The notes under the pieces are model-generated. The model did not search any database. It saw only the letters and a program-made list of their open reading frames with translations, and had not been told where the DNA came from. A DNA stretch of 36,053 bases from Paenarthrobacter sp. CM16 (GTDB lineage: Bacteria; Actinomycetota; Actinomycetes; Actinomycetales; Micrococcaceae): the NCBI RefSeq assembly GCF_013179505.1, contig NZ_JABMCX010000005.1, forward strand, positions 1-36,053, written 5' to 3'. The position numbers were made by a program, and so were the translations under genes. This document shows positions 31,837-36,053 of the stretch, piece by piece (position 1 is the first letter of the stretch; every line of letters begins with the position of its first letter).

Positions 31837-33471
31837 ATGATCCACAAACCTGAGCTCCGGAGACGAGATTTTCTTGGACTCGCATCCGTTGTCACCATCG
31901 GACTCATGCTGACCAGTTGCGACGCCGAGACCACCGAAAAGGTGGACACCTCCAAGTCCCGCAACGGTGCGATGGACAGCTTCGGCGTCGGTGACACGTT
32001 CAAGGCGACGGTGCCGCTGACGTTCACGTTCCTGTTCTCCGACCAGCCGACCTACCCGTACAAGAAGGACTGGCTGCTGTTCACCAAAATGGCCAGTGAC
32101 AACAACGTCACCCTGGAACCCACCATCGTGCCCAACAGCGACTACGAGCAAAAGCGCAGCCTGCTCATCAGCTCCGGCAGTGCCCCGGAAATCATCGCCA
32201 AAACCTACCCGGGACAGGAAGCGGCGTTCGTTTCCGCCGGGGCCGTCCTGCCCGTCAGCGACTATGTTGACCTGATGCCGCACTTCCAGGAAAAGGTGAA
32301 GAAGTGGAAGCTCGAGCCCGAGATTGAAGGACTGACCCAGGAAGACGGCAAGTACTACGTCCTCCCGGGCCTCCACGAGGAACTCTGGCCCGACTACTCC
32401 CTGTGCTTCCGCAAGGATGTGCTGAAAAAGGAAGGCCTCGAGGAGCCCACAACGTGGGACGAGTTCCGGGAAGTCCTGCGCTCGCTGAAGAAGGCCTACC
32501 CTGACGTGGTGCCCTACTCCGACCGGTTCAAGGGCGACAGTGTCCTGAACATCTCCAGTGCGGCTTTCGGGACGCAGGCCGGGTGGGGACTAGTGGACGG
32601 CCTGCAGTTCGATGAGGACAAGAAGGAGTTCGGCTTCGCCGCCGGTTCGGACAAGTTCAAGGACCTGGTGACCTACTTCAATTCGCTGGTTTCCGAGGGC
32701 CTGATGGACCCCGAAAGCTTCACCCAGACCGACGATTCAGCCATCCAAAAGTTTGTGTCCGGCAAGTCGTTCGTCATCAGCGCCAACTCCCAGAATGTCA
32801 TTACCTACCGCACCTCCATGGAGCAGTCCCTGGGCAAGGGCAACTTCGAGATCGGCAAGATCACGGTTCCCGGAGGCCCGGAAGGTGACGTTATTGGGGG
32901 AACCCGGCTGGAGAACGGCATCATGCTGAACTCCTCCGTGAAGGACAAGGACAGCTTTGTGGCACTCATCCAGTACATCGACTGGTTGTTCTACAGCGAC
33001 GCCGGACAGGAGTTCAGCAAGTGGGGTGTGGAGGGAACCACATTCACCAAGTCCGGAGGCAAACGTCAGCTCGCCTCCGACATCAACTTCCAGGGCCTCA
33101 ACCCCGCAGGCACCAAAGATCTCCGGGTGGAGTACGGCTTCTCCGGTGGCAACTTCGCCTACGGTGGCGCCACGGAACTGTTGCACTCCACGTTCAATGA
33201 GGAGGAGCTGGCGTTCCAGGAAGCCATGAAGTCCAAGAAGCCGCGCCCCGTGCCCCCGCCCGTGCCGTTCAACGATATTGACCGGGAACAGGCAACCCTG
33301 GCTTTGACCCCGCTGAAGGACCACGTCAAACAGAACACCCTCAAGTTCATCACCGGACAGCGTGCCCTCAGTGAGTTCGACGCTTACGTCAAGGAGCTCG
33401 ACAGCAAGGGCCAGAGCAAATACGTGGAGCTGGCCAATAAGGCATACAAAGCCTACGCGGACAAGAAGTAG
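31837..33471 (+). CDS. Extracellular sugar-binding lipoprotein with Tat-type signal (LplA-like)
   Basis: This 544-residue solute-binding protein belongs to the large CUT1/LplA class. The start is ATG 31837 with AAAGGA upstream; the longer in-frame extension to 31750 lies inside the permease gene. The signal has the twin-arginine motif RRRDFLGLA and ends in the lipobox LTSC, so the mature protein should be a lipid-anchored, Tat-exported protein. FLFSDQPTYPYKKDW begins the binding domain, and TWDEFREVLRSLKKAYP is the typical motif. It delivers oligosaccharide to the two permeases encoded just upstream. Galactosides are the inferred ligand because of GH42. Confidence 0.93.
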   Translation: MIHKPELRRRDFLGLASVVTIGLMLTSCDAETTEKVDTSKSRNGAMDSFGVGDTFKATVPLTFTFLFSDQPTYPYKKDWLLFTKMASDNNVTLEPTIVPNSDYEQKRSLLISSGSAPEIIAKTYPGQEAAFVSAGAVLPVSDYVDLMPHFQEKVKKWKLEPEIEGLTQEDGKYYVLPGLHEELWPDYSLCFRKDVLKKEGLEEPTTWDEFREVLRSLKKAYPDVVPYSDRFKGDSVLNISSAAFGTQAGWGLVDGLQFDEDKKEFGFAAGSDKFKDLVTYFNSLVSEGLMDPESFTQTDDSAIQKFVSGKSFVISANSQNVITYRTSMEQSLGKGNFEIGKITVPGGPEGDVIGGTRLENGIMLNSSVKDKDSFVALIQYIDWLFYSDAGQEFSKWGVEGTTFTKSGGKRQLASDINFQGLNPAGTKDLRVEYGFSGGNFAYGGATELLHSTFNEEELAFQEAMKSKKPRPVPPPVPFNDIDREQATLALTPLKDHVKQNTLKFITGQRALSEFDAYVKELDSKGQSKYVELANKAYKAYADKK

Positions 33472-33479
33472 CTCTCCTG

Positions 33480-34214
33480 ATGGCTGCGAAGGAGGCACAG
33501 TACGGTTCCGGTCCCTTATTCAGGGTGGCCGGGGTTGTGTACGGGGTCATGGTGGGCGGGGCATTGCTGGTGCTGGCCAACGTGCTGGTGGTGCTCATGC
33601 CCTTGCTGTCCGGGCTGGTGGGTCCTGCCGCCTTGTTGGGTTTCGTGCTGGTGGGCCCGTCAGTAGTGGCTTCCTGCTACGCCTTTAACCGACTTATCGC
33701 CGGGGCGGACACGGGGGTGTTCCACGACTTCTTGAAGTCGTACCGGAGCAACTTTGGCCAGGCCTTAGTGGTCTGGCTGCCCTACGCAGCCCTCCTTGCA
33801 GTCGTCGTCGCGAATCTCACCAGCCTGCCGGGCAGCAACCTTCAAACTGTTGCTGCCCGGATCGGGCTGGTGGGGCTCGGCCTCGTGGTGAGTACAGCTG
33901 CTGTTCACGCGATGCTGTTGCTGGCCCGCTTCAATTTCCGGAGCGTGGACATCTATAGGCTGTCGATCTACAGCATTGGAGCCCGGAGACGGGTGGCCCT
34001 CGGGAACCTAGGGATCCTCTTTGTTGCGGGGTTCGTGCTGATCTCCACCAGCGTGTGGTTGCTGCTGTTTGTGGGCGGCCTGATCCTTTACCTGTTGTGC
34101 TTGAACTCCCGACCGCTACTGGCGTTGGTAGAGGAACGGTTTACCGTGGCTGCAGACGGTTGCCCAGCCGGCTCCCCGGCCGGTTCCCCGGCCGGTTCCT
34201 CACCGGTGGCCTAA
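33480..34214 (+). CDS. DUF624 YesL-like membrane protein
   Basis: This 244-residue membrane protein has about five or six hydrophobic helices. It starts 8 bases after the binding-protein stop without a clear Shine-Dalgarno, so it may rely on coupling. GPAALLGFVLVGPSVVASCYAFNRLI and a charged loop DTGVFHDFLKSYRSNFGQAL resemble the YesL/DUF624 family, which is regularly found beside LplABC-type importers and has an unknown role. The C-terminal CPAGSPAGSPAGSSPVA tail is encoded by a 12-bp GC-rich tandem repeat (about 34168-34200) that can form a hairpin. The gene overlaps the convergent amidohydrolase by 4 bases. Confidence 0.85.
   Translation: MAAKEAQYGSGPLFRVAGVVYGVMVGGALLVLANVLVVLMPLLSGLVGPAALLGFVLVGPSVVASCYAFNRLIAGADTGVFHDFLKSYRSNFGQALVVWLPYAALLAVVVANLTSLPGSNLQTVAARIGLVGLGLVVSTAAVHAMLLLARFNFRSVDIYRLSIYSIGARRRVALGNLGILFVAGFVLISTSVWLLLFVGGLILYLLCLNSRPLLALVEERFTVAADGCPAGSPAGSPAGSSPVA
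34168..34200. repeat. 12-bp GC-rich tandem repeat in the yesL-like tail
   Basis: CCGGCCGGTTCC occurs twice after a partial unit and encodes the SPAG repeats. Each unit is self-complementary (CCGGCCGG), so it may also serve as the operon's terminator hairpin. Confidence 0.65.
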
Positions 34215-35548
34215 AGGCTGGTGCGCACCACAACACCTTGGGCGATCACTGTGCTGACCTTTTCCAGGGCCGAACCATCGGTCAGGGGATCTGAATCCAC
34301 CACCACCACGTCCGCCATGGAGCCGCGGACCAAGCGACCAACATTCTCGCCACGGCCCAGCAAACGTGCCGCATTGATGGTGGCTGCCTGCAAAGCTTCC
34401 AGGGGTGTCAGTCCTGCTTCGGCAAGCAAACGCGCTTCGGTGCCAATGGGCGTCACATCCGTTCCGAAGGAATCGGTGCCGGCCACGATCGTCACTCCAG
34501 CGTCCTTGGCCGCCCGTACGGCGGCCTGAAGGATGGGCGTGTACTCGGTTCCGCGCGCGGCCAGGATGGGGTTGGCGGAGCGGGCCATACTGGTAATGGC
34601 GTCCATGGTGGGTGTGAAGAAGGTACCGCGCCGGGCCATTTCCTGGATGGTCTTTTCCGTCATGAAGACGCCGTGCTCAATGCTGCGAACCCCGGCCCGT
34701 ACAGCGCCGTCGATTCCTTCGGCACTGTAGGCGTGGCAGAGGACACCAGCTCCCTTGGCGGCCTTGACGATCGCTCCGAGCTGGTCCACGTTGTAGACCA
34801 ACTCGCGGGGATCCTGTTCAGGAAGGCCAGCCCGCGGATTAGCGCGTGTTTTGATGACTTCGGCGCCCCGTTTGAGGTTGATGCGGGTGAGGTACGCGAG
34901 GTCCTGCGGCTCCTTCACACCACCGCTGAGAGTTGCCAGTGGCGCCAAGTCCGGATCAGCCAAAAGTGAATCCCCTTGATCCGGTGAGATAAACAGTCCC
35001 GCCGGCGTCATCCTCGGTGAGAGACCAGGCGCCCACGATGGCAGGGCGGCGAGGGCAATGTCCTGGTAAAACGTGCTCGAACCGCTGCGTACGCTGGTGG
35101 CTCCGCCTTGCAGGAGGGCTCGGGCATCGGCCAGAGCGTTGGCGTGGACGTGGGCATCGACGAGTCCCGGGAGGACCCATTTCCCCGTGGCGTTGAGTTT
35201 GCGGGCACGGTTCGCGACTGCGGCAACAGCCTTGCGCGTTTCGTCCCGGGTCCCGACGGCGGCGACCTTGCCGCCGTCGAGCACTACCACTCCATCGGCC
35301 ACAGCATCGCCGGTTTTTGGGTCCACGACGGTTCCGCCCTCGATGATGAGCGCTTGGGTGGTCAATGGCCGGCCCGGGTAGTTTGGAGCCGACTGCGTGT
35401 TGTCGGCGTGGGCAGCCGGCGCTGAAGCGAGCTGCGCGGCAATGCCGGCCACGGAGATTCCGGCCAATGCTGCAGCTCCGGCGAGGATGCCACGGCGGGG
35501 CAACTGACCCTCGGGTTTGGGTGCTGAGGTGTGATCGTGAAGGCACAT
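34211..35548 (-). CDS. Tat-exported metal-dependent amidohydrolase (imidazolonepropionase/prolidase-like)
   Basis: This 445-residue secreted enzyme has a twin-arginine signal: QLPRRGILAGAAALAG, a hydrophobic stretch and an AHA cleavage site near residue 48. The mature part has an N-terminal strand region (ALIIEGGTVVDPKTG), VDAHVHANA with the first two metal-binding His, and EVIKTRANP with a candidate bridging Lys. HAYS and SIEHGVF give further His ligands, and TDSFG gives the metal/catalytic Asp. This order fits the Xaa-Pro dipeptidase/imidazolonepropionase group of amidohydrolases. AGGAG lies 8 bases before ATG 35548. Two TTGGTATNCCA sites lie upstream. The substrate (peptide, lactam or organophosphate-like) cannot be told. 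Confidence 0.9.
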   Translation of the reverse strand: MCLHDHTSAPKPEGQLPRRGILAGAAALAGISVAGIAAQLASAPAAHADNTQSAPNYPGRPLTTQALIIEGGTVVDPKTGDAVADGVVVLDGGKVAAVGTRDETRKAVAAVANRARKLNATGKWVLPGLVDAHVHANALADARALLQGGATSVRSGSSTFYQDIALAALPSWAPGLSPRMTPAGLFISPDQGDSLLADPDLAPLATLSGGVKEPQDLAYLTRINLKRGAEVIKTRANPRAGLPEQDPRELVYNVDQLGAIVKAAKGAGVLCHAYSAEGIDGAVRAGVRSIEHGVFMTEKTIQEMARRGTFFTPTMDAITSMARSANPILAARGTEYTPILQAAVRAAKDAGVTIVAGTDSFGTDVTPIGTEARLLAEAGLTPLEALQAATINAARLLGRGENVGRLVRGSMADVVVVDSDPLTDGSALEKVSTVIAQGVVVRTSL

Positions 35549-35930
35549 GATTGGGCTCCTGGGGAACGAACTGCCTGGCCGCTACTTGCCTGCGGCTATG
35601 GGTTTGGTATTCCAGAGTGCCTTAGTCCTGATACGTGATGCAAGTAATATCTGCAACTTGCTCTCTTGAGTTTTTGGCTTGGTATGCCAAAGAGCAGCAC
35701 TCCGAGGCACCGGTCCCTCTCATCGCCGGCTTCGGTGCAGGCTTCTAGCAGCGTGCGGTTGATCTTGTACGCCGGCGCCCCGCTGGTCTCCGCGGTGGCA
35801 TCCGCAGGGCGCATATCGCGGGCACGGGGAAGCGGCCCGAAAGCAAACATCGCATCGCTGGCCCTCCCAAAATTCGACCCCCAAAAGTTCACGCTCACCC
35901 AAGATCGCGGCGCATCCCGTGCAAAACCCT
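35549..35930. other. Upstream region of the amidohydrolase gene
   Basis: These 382 bases carry two TTGGTATNCCA motifs, a low-GC stretch near 35630-35680 likely to hold the amidohydrolase promoter on the minus strand, and a GC-rich part (35700-35930). An open minus-strand frame through the latter looks partly protein-like, but no start, ribosome site or family is recognisable. It may be a decayed gene remnant. Confidence 0.5.
35604..35690. promoter_or_regulatory. Pair of TTGGTATNCCA operator-like sites
   Basis: TTGGTATTCCA (35604-35614) and TTGGTATGCCAA (35679-35690) share the core of FadR-subfamily GntR operators such as UxuR/ExuR (TTGGTATACCAA). They are 75 bases apart, centre to centre about seven helical turns, which would allow looping. 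The second is flanked by TTTGGC/GCCAAA arms. Confidence 0.5.
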
Positions 35931-36053
35931 TTATGTTCTGTGGGGTGTGTGGTGGTGGTTGCGTCGGGGTGTTTGTTGGGGGTCGATGTGGGGTGGGGGG
36001 ATGAACCATGGGACGCCGGTTGTCATGTCGATGCGCCATTGTTCTTTGTGGAT
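35931..36053 (-). CDS. DUF222/HNH endonuclease family protein, C-terminal 40 codons (5' cut by window edge)
   Basis: The right edge of the window is coding on the minus strand. The frame runs from 36053 to a TAA at 35933-35931 and gives a tail with HKEQWRIDMTTGVPWFIPPP, then HIDPQQTPRRN and a His-rich end. The GVPWFIPP followed by IDPxQxPRRN ending is, to my knowledge, the standard C-terminus of the DUF222-HNH proteins that occur in many copies in Arthrobacter and other actinobacteria. Only the end is visible, so neither the HNH motif nor the start can be checked. These proteins are often linked to mobile DNA or nuclease activity of unknown purpose. Confidence 0.75.
   Translation of the reverse strand: MHKEQWRIDMTTGVPWFIPPPHIDPQQTPRRNHHHTPHRT

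Noticed and set aside
35596-36039. 147-codon minus-strand frame spanning the right spacer
   Set aside because: It runs out of frame through the DUF222/HNH tail, is Pro/His-rich at its start for that reason, has no ribosome site and covers a pair of operator-like sites.

Overview
The window is high-GC actinobacterial DNA. Gene content, codon use and protein style fit the Arthrobacter/Paenarthrobacter group of the Micrococcaceae: a DUF222/HNH endonuclease tail, DUF1622, an MSMEG_6728-type protein and many GTG/TTG starts. This placement is inferred from family recognition; no 16S or other marker gene is present. I saw no rRNA, tRNA, CRISPR array, insertion sequence or prophage.

Layout. (1) 1-6215, plus strand: a tightly packed catabolic operon. 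It encodes a DhaK-DhaL-type ketose kinase (cut by the left edge), an RpiB-family isomerase, a 3-hydroxyacyl-CoA-dehydrogenase-like oxidoreductase, a short-chain dehydrogenase, a probable 30-residue membrane microprotein, an ACS-type MFS transporter and a TIM-like isomerase. Kinase plus RpiB-like plus TIM-like isomerase is the signature of erythrulose (tetritol) catabolism: L-erythrulose-1-P to D-erythrulose-4-P to D-erythrose-4-P. (2) 6202-13655: a RecB-nuclease/SF1-helicase fusion, a yeast-type cytosine deaminase, a cytosolic metzincin-like protein, a CBS-pair protein and a small orphan. (3) 13744-21318: Tex with a frameshifted RGG-like tail, an alpha/beta hydrolase with DUF1622, an MSMEG_6728-type protein, an adenine-deaminase-type enzyme, an unusual wing/histone-H1-like/X25 protein and acylphosphatase. 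(4) 21323-22014: a PIN/Phd-type toxin-antitoxin pair. (5) 22032-26439: a nucleoside salvage module of ribokinase, GntR regulator, MFS carrier and nucleoside hydrolase. (6) 26523-27275: an ArsR-SRPBCC fusion with a near-ideal, palindrome-containing promoter. (7) 27276-27831: a non-coding spacer with two minisatellites and repeated operator-like words. (8) 27832-34214: a beta-galactoside operon of GH42 enzyme, two CUT1 permeases, a Tat-lipoprotein binding protein and a YesL-like protein, with no ATPase gene. (9) 34211-36053: a Tat-exported amidohydrolase, a regulatory spacer with two TTGGTATNCCA sites, and the last 40 codons of a DUF222/HNH protein.

How it works together. Two modules feed central metabolism: C4 polyol/ketose into the pentose-phosphate pathway, and nucleosides into bases plus ribose-5-phosphate. 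The adenine- and cytosine-deaminase-type enzymes could process released bases. The galactan/galactoside system imports and hydrolyses oligosaccharides, probably with a shared ATPase encoded elsewhere.

Most unusual items: a three-copy family of about 64-bp intergenic palindromes (16273, 17787, 20953) conserved even in the loop; a convergent palindrome at 6167-6229 that writes SFCT into both genes' C-termini; the Tex tail frameshift; the H1-like/X25 chimera; and the leaderless ArsR-SRPBCC promoter with its built-in operator.
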